DNA from: Bacteroidota bacterium
Lineage (GTDB): Bacteria; Bacteroidota; Bacteroidia; Flavobacteriales; Flavobacteriaceae
DNA: 64,000 nucleotides
NCBI GenBank assembly: GCA_029557895.1
Contig: JAKQHT010000003.1
Location: 1-64,000 of the forward strand
Direction: 5' to 3'
Positions 24,693-32,737 of this stretch are shown piece by piece. Position 1 is the first letter of the stretch. Each line of letters begins with the position of its first letter. The notes below the pieces were generated by a model that made no database searches, was not told where the DNA came from, and was given only the letters and a program-made list of their open reading frames with translations. The position numbers were made by a program, and so were the translations under genes.

Positions 24693-24740
24693 CAAATATA
24701 CGGATGATATGTGGTCTTGGACGTTCTGTCCAAATACTTT

Positions 24741-26189
24741 TTAATAATAAGTGAATCGTCTTACTTTGGAAATATATTTTGCAAGCCGGATCACTTGGTG
24801 GCTATAGCCGTATTCGTTATCGTACCAGATGTACAATAGCACATTTTTTCCGTCAGATCTCACGATGGTTGCCTTACTGTCATAAATAGCTGGTGCAGAA
24901 ACGCCTATGATGTCGCTTGATACCAATTCATCGCTCATTTCGTACTTTATCTGTTCCACTAAATCGCCTTCAAGAGCATATTTTTTCAGGATGGCATTCA
25001 CGCCATCAAGAGAGGTTTTTGTTTCCAGCTCCAGATTAAGGATGGCCAAAGAACCGTTTGGTACCGGTACACGAATGGCGTTTGAAGTGAGTTTTCCGGT
25101 CATCGATGGTAGTGCTTTTGAAACGGCACTGCCTGCACCGGTTTCCGTGATTACCATGTTGAGTCCTGCAGCACGTCCACGGCGGTATTTGCTGTGATAG
25201 TTGTCCACAAGGTTTTGGTCATTGGTATAGGAGTGGATTGTTTCTATATGTCCCCACTTAACGCCTAATGTGTCTTCAATGGCTTTAAGGACAGGCGTAA
25301 TGGCATTTGTAGTACAAGAGGCTGCCGAAAAAATATCGATTTCATCCGGGTTGTTTTCCAAATGGTTTACACCGTGCACAATATTAGGAACGCCCTTTCC
25401 GGGAGCGGTCAGCAATACCTTGGAAACGCCTTTTGATGCCAAATGCCTGGATAGTGCTTCTTTATCTCGTAAAACTCCGGTATTATCGATGACCAATGCA
25501 TCTTTGATACCATATTTTGTATAATCAATTTCTTCGGGGCCGTTGGCCGATATGATATTGACGGTTGTCCCATTGATGATTAGGGCGTCATTTTTGGGGT
25601 CGGCAATGACTGTTCCTGGAAAATCACCGTGCACAGAATCGTAGCGAAGTAAAGAAGCTCTTTTTTCCAGAACGGTTTGGTCTATTTTGCCACGTGTCAC
25701 AATGGCCCTTAAGCGCATTTGGCTGCCTTTTCCGGTCTTGGTCATAAGCTCTCTTGCTACCAAGCGACCAATCCTTCCAAAACCGTAAAGAACGACATCT
25801 TTAGGTTTTATGGTCTTGTAACTGCTTGCTCCTTTGAGCCTGTCAGACACAAACCCCATGGCATTGTTGTATTTTTGGTCTTCCAGATGAAACTCGTAGG
25901 TCAACTTTCCAATGTCGAGTTTGGCAGGTGGAATGTCCAATTGTTTGATCGCCTGTGCGATTTCAACAGAATCAAAAATTGAAATCGGCTTCTGTACAAA
26001 CTCTCCGGCATATTCATGCAGGTTGAGGATTTCGCTGACGTTTTTGTCAATCAACTGATTGCGGAAAAGCACCAGTTCTATCGATTTGTCGTACCACAAA
26101 TCGTTGACAATTTTGATAAATTCAACAGTAGCCCGCCTTCTGTCTGCCTGAAAAGCCAGCTCTTTTTCATAAGTTCCGTTCAAACCCAT
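24741..26189 (-). CDS. gap: Glyceraldehyde-3-phosphate dehydrogenase, long form
   Basis: NAD(P)-dependent oxidation of glyceraldehyde 3-phosphate in glycolysis or the reverse in gluconeogenesis. 482 residues from ATG 26189, about 150 more than the usual enzyme. The Rossmann start VVLYGFGRIGRLVAREL appears only near residue 130, after an N-terminal helical domain (EKELAFQADRRRATVEFI onward). Catalytic cysteine in SAASCTTNAITPVLKAIED and GHIETIHSYTNDQN are intact, with WYDNEYGYSHQV at the C-terminus. The long form occurs in Bacteroidota and some proteobacteria, often beside a normal-length gap gene; no second copy lies in this window. Confidence 0.93.
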   Translation of the reverse strand: MGLNGTYEKELAFQADRRRATVEFIKIVNDLWYDKSIELVLFRNQLIDKNVSEILNLHEYAGEFVQKPISIFDSVEIAQAIKQLDIPPAKLDIGKLTYEFHLEDQKYNNAMGFVSDRLKGASSYKTIKPKDVVLYGFGRIGRLVARELMTKTGKGSQMRLRAIVTRGKIDQTVLEKRASLLRYDSVHGDFPGTVIADPKNDALIINGTTVNIISANGPEEIDYTKYGIKDALVIDNTGVLRDKEALSRHLASKGVSKVLLTAPGKGVPNIVHGVNHLENNPDEIDIFSAASCTTNAITPVLKAIEDTLGVKWGHIETIHSYTNDQNLVDNYHSKYRRGRAAGLNMVITETGAGSAVSKALPSMTGKLTSNAIRVPVPNGSLAILNLELETKTSLDGVNAILKKYALEGDLVEQIKYEMSDELVSSDIIGVSAPAIYDSKATIVRSDGKNVLLYIWYDNEYGYSHQVIRLAKYISKVRRFTYY

Positions 26190-26228
26190 AATTGATGTGT
26201 TTAGTGTGTTGTTATGTAAAATTTTTTG

Positions 26229-26236
26229 CAAAAATA
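26229..26236 (-). promoter_or_regulatory. Putative -7 box of the GAPDH gene
   Basis: The minus strand reads TATTTTTG (TAnnTTTG) 40 nt before the ATG at 26189. No convincing -33 element. Confidence 0.4.
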
Positions 26237-26276
26237 GTACATTTCAAACGTTTTCGTAAAGTTTTTTGAAAATAAA

Positions 26277-26416
26277 AAAAAGCTGCCCCAAAACGCTTTA
26301 ACTTGTCATTCTTTTCCGATAATTTTGGATCAGAATCTTATAATGTTATATGAAATTGCTTATAAGAAGTTGAAACAGGTTCAACTCGACAAAAGTTAAG
26401 TTTTGAGACAGCTTTT
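26277..26416 (-). repeat. 140-nt cloverleaf-like inverted repeat between degP-like and gap genes
   Basis: An outer arm at 26277-26307 pairs imperfectly with 26388-26416 (AAAAGCTG, CAAAAC and TTAACTT blocks match). Three hairpins fill the 80 nt between them: 26308-26336 (ATTCT/AGAAT with an inner CC/GG), 26336-26367 (perfect 8-bp TCTTATAA/TTATAAGA, 16-nt loop) and 26368-26386 (perfect 7-bp AGTTGAA/TTCAACT, 5-nt loop). The result is a four-way junction. On the minus strand the outer stem ends in CAGC followed by TTTTTTTTATTTT, so it can act as an elaborate terminator for the protease gene. It could also be a mobile-element relic or structured RNA. Confidence 0.65.
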
Positions 26417-26434
26417 GATATGAGCGCATTATAA

Positions 26435-27844
26435 TTATCCCCGGAAAATGAAGCTTTCTTTCTGTCCGTAAGAATTTATAACCGTAATTTTGTTGAGCTT
26501 ATCGCCATATTTGCGCTTCACTTTAGAAATGTCCTCAACAGACTTGATGGTTTCGCCATTGATTTCCGTGATCACATGGCCTTGGTCGATGCCGATATTT
26601 TTGTAAAGTGCATAATTATCGTTTTTGATTACCAAAACGCCATTGCTGATTTTGTATTTCTCTTTGGCCTGACTTGGAATGTTTTTTAGTTGCATGTCAA
26701 GATATTCAACGGTCGCAATTTCGCTTTTTGACAAGGTAACGGGTACTATTTTTTCTTTTCCGTTCCTGACGATGGTCACGTTGACTACGTCATTGGGGCG
26801 TTTCGTATTTAGATAGCCGCTCAAATCGGCAAATTTTGAAATCTTGATATTGTCAATTTTTTTGATGATATCACCATCTTTGATGCCCGCTTTTTGCGCA
26901 CCGGAATGTTCTTCGATACCGCTGACGTAAAGGCCGTCAAGTTCGTTCAGGCCATTTTCCACGGCGTATTGCGAGTTTCTGTTAAGTATGCTCACCCCAA
27001 GAATACCAGTCTGTACGTTGCCAAACTCCATGATGTCTTCAACCACTTTTCGGGCGATATTGCTCGGTACGGCAAAAGAATATCCTACATAAGAACCGGT
27101 TTGCGAAGTTATTGCGGTATTGATGCCTATGAGCTCACCGTTGGTGTTGACCAAGGCACCGCCCGAATTTCCCGGGTTTACCGCAGCATCGGTCTGTATG
27201 AACGATTGCGAATTGACGCCAGACAAATCCCTGGATTTTGCACTTATGATACCGGCCGTGACGGTAGAGGTGAGGTTGAATGGATTGCCAACTGCCAAAA
27301 CCCATTCGCCCACTTTGGCTTGGTCAGAATCACCAAAAGTGGCATAGGGCAAATCTTTATCGGCGTCAATCTTTAAGAGTGCAATGTCCGTTTTTTCATC
27401 CGTACCAATAAGTTGGGCTGTGTATATTTTATTGTCGTTCAATGTAATGGATAGTTCACGGGCACCATTAATGACATGGTTATTGGTAACTATATAGCCG
27501 TCAGGTGAAATAATAACTCCGCTACCAGTGCCAATTTGTGTCTGCTCGGTTCCTCTTCCGTAAAAAAGATCCTGCAGCGTGATTGGCCCACTTCTTCCTA
27601 CGGTGATGTTCTTAACGTGTACAACGGCATGAACTGTGTTTTCAGCTGCTTTTGTAAAATCTACTGCATTGGAGCTATAAAGCATGTTGGGTGCTGTTGT
27701 GCTGCTGGTGTGCATAAACGTTGGCTTGGTGTTTTCTGCAGCTACAAAAACGTTCGTATTCTTCTCAAAAAACAGTTTGTAAGAAGAAATTGCGACGATA
27801 CCACCAAATAAAGAAACAAGCAAAAGGGTGAGAATCTTTTTCAT
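26435..27844 (-). CDS. HtrA/DegP-family periplasmic serine protease
   Basis: Envelope quality-control protease and chaperone. 469 residues from ATG 27844, with an N-terminal signal/anchor (ILTLLLVSLFGGIVAISSY). The trypsin-like domain has the triad His in VTNNHVI, Asp in TDIALLKID and Ser in GNSGGALV. Two PDZ domains follow (GLYVSGIEEHSGAQKAGIKD; second beginning near YKISNGVLVI). It has a single-protease-plus-two-PDZ layout like DegP/DegQ. Upstream of the GAPDH gene on the same strand but separated by the cloverleaf element, so probably transcribed alone. Confidence 0.95.
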   Translation of the reverse strand: MKKILTLLLVSLFGGIVAISSYKLFFEKNTNVFVAAENTKPTFMHTSSTTAPNMLYSSNAVDFTKAAENTVHAVVHVKNITVGRSGPITLQDLFYGRGTEQTQIGTGSGVIISPDGYIVTNNHVINGARELSITLNDNKIYTAQLIGTDEKTDIALLKIDADKDLPYATFGDSDQAKVGEWVLAVGNPFNLTSTVTAGIISAKSRDLSGVNSQSFIQTDAAVNPGNSGGALVNTNGELIGINTAITSQTGSYVGYSFAVPSNIARKVVEDIMEFGNVQTGILGVSILNRNSQYAVENGLNELDGLYVSGIEEHSGAQKAGIKDGDIIKKIDNIKISKFADLSGYLNTKRPNDVVNVTIVRNGKEKIVPVTLSKSEIATVEYLDMQLKNIPSQAKEKYKISNGVLVIKNDNYALYKNIGIDQGHVITEINGETIKSVEDISKVKRKYGDKLNKITVINSYGQKESFIFRG

Positions 27845-27993
27845 AATCATTTGATTTAGGTTATGTGATTAATTGTTCGTTTGCAATCAACGATTAAATT
27901 TATTGAAATATTGGATGCCCGATTTTGCTTTAACGAATTTTAACGCCAATTTTAACGATGGCTTAACATCATTCAAAACAGATGGAATATTCC

Positions 27994-28001
27994 TATATTT
28001 G
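27994..28001 (+). promoter_or_regulatory. -7 box of dapF
   Basis: TATATTTG lies nine nt before ATG 28011. It fits TAnnTTTG and supports 28011 as the dapF start over the longer frame opening at 27873, giving a very short leader. Confidence 0.55.
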
Positions 28002-28010
28002 TCATTACCT

Positions 28011-28793
28011 ATGAACACCGATTTTTATAAATACCAAGGAACGGGCAATGACTTCGTGATCATTGACAACCGTTCTGGAAAATTTGACAAAACCAATGTG
28101 GCCCACATTGCGCATTTGTGCAACAGAAGATTTGGTGTTGGGGCAGATGGGCTAATTCTTTTGGAACAAAGCAATAAGGCAGATTTTAAAATGGTCTATT
28201 TCAATGCCGATGGCAACCAGAGCACAATGTGCGGTAATGGCGGCCGTTGTATTGTGTCTTTTGCAAATTTTCTTGGGATAATCAATAATGAAACCCGTTT
28301 TGAGGCCATAGACGGTATGCATCATGCTATAATTGAAGGTAATGCCATTAAGTTAAAAATGAATGATGTGGAAAAGATTGAAAGCCACGAACATCATTTG
28401 TTTCTCAATACGGGATCTCCCCACCATGTACAATTGGAACAGGACTTGGAAATCCTTGATGTAAAGTCCGAAGGCAAAAAGATCCGGTATGGAGCACCAT
28501 ATTTTAAAGAAGGGAGTAATGTGAACTTTGTAAAAAAGCTTTCATGCGATACCTTTTTGGTGCGCACTTACGAAAGGGGCGTTGAAGATGAAACGCTTTC
28601 TTGCGGAACTGGCGTTACCGCTGTGGCACTGGCCATGGATTATATTGGAGAGACCGAAAAAAAATTAGTGTCCTTGCACACTTTGGGAGGGCAGTTGCAA
28701 GTGATGTTTGAAAAAAATAAGAACACTTACAACAATATATGGCTGATAGGTCCGGCAGAATTGGTATTTAAAGGCAGTTTATGGCAACGTTAA
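28011..28793 (+). CDS. dapF: Diaminopimelate epimerase
   Basis: Converts LL- to meso-diaminopimelate for lysine and peptidoglycan synthesis. 260 residues from ATG 28011. The two catalytic cysteines are visible: TMCGNGGRC near the middle of the first half and LSCGTGVTAVAL in the second half. Other conserved blocks are FYKYQGTGNDFVIIDNR and GVGADGLILLE. The 3' end overlaps the next acetyltransferase gene by 13 nt, and MltG follows directly, so the three form an operon. dapA lies elsewhere in the window (51.4 kb). Confidence 0.97.
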   Translation: MNTDFYKYQGTGNDFVIIDNRSGKFDKTNVAHIAHLCNRRFGVGADGLILLEQSNKADFKMVYFNADGNQSTMCGNGGRCIVSFANFLGIINNETRFEAIDGMHHAIIEGNAIKLKMNDVEKIESHEHHLFLNTGSPHHVQLEQDLEILDVKSEGKKIRYGAPYFKEGSNVNFVKKLSCDTFLVRTYERGVEDETLSCGTGVTAVALAMDYIGETEKKLVSLHTLGGQLQVMFEKNKNTYNNIWLIGPAELVFKGSLWQR

Positions 28794-29305
28794 AAGGGAA
28801 AAACATATATTTAAGGGCATTGGAACCCGAAGATCTCGACTATGTCCATGATGTTGAAAACAACGAAGACTTTTGGGAATTGAGCAGTACCCAAACCCCG
28901 TATTCTCGCTATATCCTCAAAGAGTACCTCGAAAATTCGCACCGCGATATATATGACGTCAAGCAGTTGCGCCTTGTGATTTCAGATTACGCTGGCAAAG
29001 CCCTCGGTCTTATAGACCTTTTTGATTTCGATTTTAAAAGCAAAAAAGCTGCGGTCGGAATTTTGGTCAGCGATTCCGAAGACCGTCACAGAGGCATTGG
29101 CAGTGAAGCATTGAGGCTTTTGGTGACATACAGTTTTGATGTGCTGAACCTGCATCAATTGTATTGCAATATAGCCGAAGACAACCTGGCAAGTCTCAAC
29201 CTGTTTACATCACAGGGTTTTGAGCGCGTTGGCCTCAAAAAAGATTGGAACTTCACTAATGGGAGTTACCGTAATGAATATTTGTTACAACTTATCAATT
29301 ATTAA
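28781..29305 (+). CDS. GNAT N-acetyltransferase, RimJ/RimL or SpeG-like
   Basis: 174-residue acetyl-CoA-dependent transferase. N-terminal KNIYLRALEPEDLDYVHDVE is typical of RimJ/RimL-type GNATs; the acetyl-CoA loop appears as DRHRGIGSEALRLLVTYSFD, and NLHQLYCNIAEDNLASLNLF closes the fold. SpeG-like or ribosomal-protein acceptors cannot be told apart here. Nested between dapF, which it overlaps by 13 nt, and mltG, with which its stop and start abut. Confidence 0.88.
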   Translation: MATLKGKNIYLRALEPEDLDYVHDVENNEDFWELSSTQTPYSRYILKEYLENSHRDIYDVKQLRLVISDYAGKALGLIDLFDFDFKSKKAAVGILVSDSEDRHRGIGSEALRLLVTYSFDVLNLHQLYCNIAEDNLASLNLFTSQGFERVGLKKDWNFTNGSYRNEYLLQLINY

Positions 29306-30349
29306 ATGTACCTAAAAAAGCTATTGCTCGCCATTGTGCTCATCGGGTTGATTGTTGCCGCCATTATATCGTACAACATTTACACCATCATGTTCAATCC
29401 CAATACGGCATTTGCCAATAATGAAGCATACATTTACATTCCCACAAACGCTACTTATAACGATGCCCGGGACCAATTGCAACCATTGCTCAAGAACATA
29501 GAGAATTTTGACATTTTGGCAAAACAGAAAAAATACACTACCAACATAAAGGCAGGCAAGTATGTCATAAAGAAAGGGATGAGCAACAATGACATCATCA
29601 ATTCCATACGCAGCAACAACATTCCTGTGCTGTTGACATTCAACAATCAGGAACGCCTTGAAGATCTGGCAGGACGGATAGCGATGCAGATTGAGGCAGA
29701 CAGCATTTCGTTGATCAAAGCCATGAAATCCCCTGAATTTCTTTCAAAGCACCATTATACCGAAGCCACCGCTTTGGGTATGTATGTTCCCAACAGCTAT
29801 GAATTCTTTTGGAACACTTCAGCAGAACAGTTTTGTGAACGGATGCAGAGGGAAAGCGAAAATTTTTGGAATCCTGAAAGGCTCCAAAAGGCCGGGGCAA
29901 TCAACATGGACAGGGATCAAGTCCTGATTTTGGCTTCCATCGTTCAAAAAGAAACAGCCAAAGCGGACGAGAGGCCAAGGGTTGCCGGGGTTTATCTCAA
30001 TCGATTGAAAGTGGGAATGCCGTTGCAGGCCGATCCAACAGTCATATTTGCCATAAAGAAGGATACCGACAATTTTGACCAAACCATCAAACGGGTGCTT
30101 TACAAAGATTTGGAAATCGATTCGCCATACAATACCTATAAATACGCAGGTTTGCCCCCGGGACTTATAGCCATGCCTGACATTTCATCCATCGAAGCGG
30201 TATTGAACCCCGAAAAACACGACTATTACTATTTTGTGGCCGATGTAAAAAATTTTGGCTATCACAAATTTGCCAAAACCTTATCACAACATAACGTTAA
30301 CAGACAGGAATACGTGCGTTGGATCAACCAACAAGGTGTCAATCGATAG
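29306..30349 (+). CDS. mltG: Endolytic murein transglycosylase MltG
   Basis: Inner-membrane lytic transglycosylase that cuts nascent glycan strands and sets their length. 347 residues: one N-terminal transmembrane helix (LLAIVLIGLIVAAIISYNIY), a LysM-like region, then the YceG domain with LASIVQKETAKADERPRVAG (catalytic Glu in QKET), YLNRLKVGMPLQADPTVIFA, and PYNTYKYAGLPPGLIAMPDI. Ends with the typical YYYFVAD motif. Third gene of the dapF operon. A DUF2279 gene starts 4 nt after its stop. Confidence 0.95.
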   Translation: MYLKKLLLAIVLIGLIVAAIISYNIYTIMFNPNTAFANNEAYIYIPTNATYNDARDQLQPLLKNIENFDILAKQKKYTTNIKAGKYVIKKGMSNNDIINSIRSNNIPVLLTFNNQERLEDLAGRIAMQIEADSISLIKAMKSPEFLSKHHYTEATALGMYVPNSYEFFWNTSAEQFCERMQRESENFWNPERLQKAGAINMDRDQVLILASIVQKETAKADERPRVAGVYLNRLKVGMPLQADPTVIFAIKKDTDNFDQTIKRVLYKDLEIDSPYNTYKYAGLPPGLIAMPDISSIEAVLNPEKHDYYYFVADVKNFGYHKFAKTLSQHNVNRQEYVRWINQQGVNR

Positions 30350-30352
30350 ATT

Positions 30353-31264
30353 TTGAAACATTCGACAGCACATATCATTATAGCGTTGTGCCTTTCGTAT
30401 TCTGTTTTTGCACAGTCTGGCCTGGAAACTTTTTTAAAACCAAGCGACACTCTCAATGTCAAAAGACGCCAATCGGTTTATATTTCCGAAGTTGCGGTTG
30501 GGGCGGCAGCTCTCTATGGTCTTGACAGGCTGTGGTATTCCGATTATCCCAGATCCAAATTCCATACACTGGATGATACGGGAGAATGGTTGCAAATGGA
30601 TAAACTTGGGCACGTTTTTTCCGCATACCAATTGGGAAAAATTGGGGCAGACGCTCTAAAATGGAGTGGCGAAAACAAGAACGGACAGCTGCTTTATGGT
30701 GCGGGGATTGGTTTTGTGTTTTTGGGCGCTGTTGAAGTTTTGGACGGATTTAGCCGTGAATGGGGTTTTTCCTGGGGTGATATGGTTGCCAATACTATGG
30801 GTACAGGGCTTTATGTTGGCCAGCAATTGCTATGGGGCGATCAGAGAATCAAATTGAAGTTCTCGTTCCATAGAACCGATTTTGCTCCCTTGCGACCTGA
30901 AAAACTTGGAGATGGCTATCTTGAGGAATTGCTCAAAGACTACAACGGCCAGACTTATTGGTTAAGTGCCAATGTCCATTCATTTTTTAAGGACAGCAAG
31001 GTGCCCAAATGGCTAAACGTGGCAATTGGCTATGGTGCCGATGGTATGATTTCTGGTAAAAATATGGACGTTGATGGCGTTGTTACAGATCTAAACCGCA
31101 GGCGCCAATTCTATTTGAGCCTTGATGCCGATCTTTCAAAGATCCGAACAGATTCACATTTGCTGAAGGCGTTGTTTGATATAATTAATGTGATAAAGAT
31201 CCCGTTTCCAACATTCGAAATTGACAGTAAAGGAGTGTTAAAAGGGCATTTTATCTACTTTTAA
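30353..31264 (+). CDS. DUF2279 (YfiM-like) protein
   Basis: 303 residues, starting at TTG 30353 (MKHSTAHIIIALCLSYSVFA), which gives a good signal peptide ending near Ala-Gln. Recognised from the DUF2279 core: SEVAVGAAALYGLDRLWY, WLQMDKLGHVFSAYQLGKIG and GFSWGDMVANTMGTGLYVGQ. The central histidine in DKLGHVFSAY is a family hallmark. Envelope protein of unknown activity, likely outer-membrane or periplasmic. It is translated in the same run as MltG, whose stop is 3 nt upstream, though no functional link is known. Confidence 0.83.
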   Translation: MKHSTAHIIIALCLSYSVFAQSGLETFLKPSDTLNVKRRQSVYISEVAVGAAALYGLDRLWYSDYPRSKFHTLDDTGEWLQMDKLGHVFSAYQLGKIGADALKWSGENKNGQLLYGAGIGFVFLGAVEVLDGFSREWGFSWGDMVANTMGTGLYVGQQLLWGDQRIKLKFSFHRTDFAPLRPEKLGDGYLEELLKDYNGQTYWLSANVHSFFKDSKVPKWLNVAIGYGADGMISGKNMDVDGVVTDLNRRRQFYLSLDADLSKIRTDSHLLKALFDIINVIKIPFPTFEIDSKGVLKGHFIYF

Positions 31265-31306
31265 CACACCTTAACAGACTATCTTTCAGCATTAAAAATA
31301 AAATCG

Positions 31307-31314
31307 TATATTTG
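31307..31314 (+). promoter_or_regulatory. -7 box before the lysozyme-fold gene
   Basis: TATATTTG with a weak TTTC at 31284, about 19 nt upstream. The leader to ATG 31370 is about 50 nt and GC-poor. Confidence 0.5.
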
Positions 31315-31369
31315 CACACCGAAATTTTGACCCCAAAAACAGCTTTTTTGGTCACTTAAAATTTTTGTT

Positions 31370-32032
31370 ATGATAAAAAAATGGTCCAATTACATTGCCA
31401 TCATTCTATTGATTATCGTTGCCCTTGTATTTTCTTTATTTCCACAAACAACTGTAGATATGTCCAAGTTTTCAACAGCTGGGATGCAGTTGGATTATAC
31501 CGTGCATAACGATCTTCAACTTTTGGCAGAATTGCATAAAACCGAAGAACCCGAATTGGAGTTTTCACCATTTTTGGGTAAAGGTTACATTGGGTTCAAG
31601 GAAGCCATCGCCTTTAAGGAATCCCGTGGTAATTATAGGACTGTCAACGAATTTGGATATCTCGGAAAGTACCAGTTTGGTGCAGAAACCTTGAGAACCC
31701 TTGGAGTTTATGATACCGAAGCATTTTTGCACAATCCCGAACTTCAGGAAAAAGCCTTTCATGCTTATGCAGAACGGAACAAATGGATTTTGAGGAAAGA
31801 TATCGAAAGGTTTGTCGGGAAAAAAATCCAAGGAATCGTGATCACTGAATCCGGTATCTTGGCGGCTGCGCATTTGGCCGGACCGGGCAGTGTCAAGAAG
31901 TTTTTGCGCAGTTACGGCAATGAAACCTTTTCTGATGCTTTTGGTACTTCCGTCAGGTATTACATGAAAAAGTTTTCGGGGTTTGACACATCTTCTATTA
32001 TCGCCGATAAATCTGCCAAAGTAACACTGTAA
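31370..32032 (+). CDS. Membrane-anchored lysozyme/transglycosylase-like protein
   Basis: 220 residues with an N-terminal membrane anchor (YIAIILLIIVALVFSLF). The body resembles a lysozyme-like domain: AIAFKESRGNYRTVNEFGYL, with the glutamate in KESRGNY at the position of the SLT catalytic Glu, then GKYQFGAETLRTLGV and SGILAAAHLAGPGSVKKFL. It probably acts on or binds peptidoglycan in the periplasm. I recall flavobacterial homologues labelled peptidoglycan-binding protein LysM, but no LysM motif is visible. Own promoter; convergent with the next gene. Confidence 0.78.
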   Translation: MIKKWSNYIAIILLIIVALVFSLFPQTTVDMSKFSTAGMQLDYTVHNDLQLLAELHKTEEPELEFSPFLGKGYIGFKEAIAFKESRGNYRTVNEFGYLGKYQFGAETLRTLGVYDTEAFLHNPELQEKAFHAYAERNKWILRKDIERFVGKKIQGIVITESGILAAAHLAGPGSVKKFLRSYGNETFSDAFGTSVRYYMKKFSGFDTSSIIADKSAKVTL

Positions 32033-32737
32033 TCATTTTTTATGGATGATGAAAATAGCCGGACGCTTGTGAAGGTCTATTTTTGTGTGTTTCCATGCAT
32101 TGACCGTTTGCGTTTTGACCATTTCTGTAGGAAGCGTCAAGTCACAAGCAACACATATTTCGGTCTGTGGTTGTAAAACGTTTAGGATATCTTCTAGCAT
32201 TTTGTTGTTTCTGTACGGTGTTTCTATAAACAGTTGTGACTGGTTCTGCTCTTGTGATAGTTTTTCGAGCCGTTTTAATTCTTTTTTCCTTTCGTGGGCG
32301 TCAATGGGCAAATAGCCGTTAAATGAAAACCGCTGGCCGTTCATGCCCGAGGCCATCAGGGCAAGGATGATACTTGAAGGCCCGACCAGAGGCACAACTT
32401 GTATGCCCGATTGATGTGCCATCCTGATGATAGCTGCGCCGGGATCAGCCACTGCAGGGCATCCCGCTTCTGACAGTAAGCCTGTATCAATTCCTTTTTT
32501 GCAAGTGTCCAAAAAAGTGTCAATGCTTGTTTTTGAATGCTTGTCCAACACATTTATCACAAGATCGGACTGCCTTTTTTCCGGACAAGTTGTTTTGATG
32601 AACTTTCTGGCGGATTTTTCGTTTTCAACTATGAAATGATCGGTAGATGCAATAATCTTTGGGATGGCATCCGGTAAAACGCCGTGTACAGGATTATCTC
32701 CCAAATAGGTTGGGATGAGGTAGAGCTTTCCGAACAT
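32033..32737 (-). CDS. SAM-dependent methyltransferase, RsmI-like (tetrapyrrole methylase fold)
   Basis: 234 residues of the RsmI/TP-methylase family: GKLYLIPTYLGDNPVHGVLP, DTGLLSEAGCPAVADPGAAI and VPLVGPSSIILALMASGM. RsmI methylates the 2'-O of 16S rRNA C1402. This shorter form lacks the usual N-terminal VATPIGN pattern and is a divergent second paralog, often seen in Bacteroidota, so its RNA target is unproven. Its start overlaps the stop of the upstream sugar dehydrogenase gene by one base (TAATG). Confidence 0.87.
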   Translation of the reverse strand: MFGKLYLIPTYLGDNPVHGVLPDAIPKIIASTDHFIVENEKSARKFIKTTCPEKRQSDLVINVLDKHSKTSIDTFLDTCKKGIDTGLLSEAGCPAVADPGAAIIRMAHQSGIQVVPLVGPSSIILALMASGMNGQRFSFNGYLPIDAHERKKELKRLEKLSQEQNQSQLFIETPYRNNKMLEDILNVLQPQTEICVACDLTLPTEMVKTQTVNAWKHTKIDLHKRPAIFIIHKK

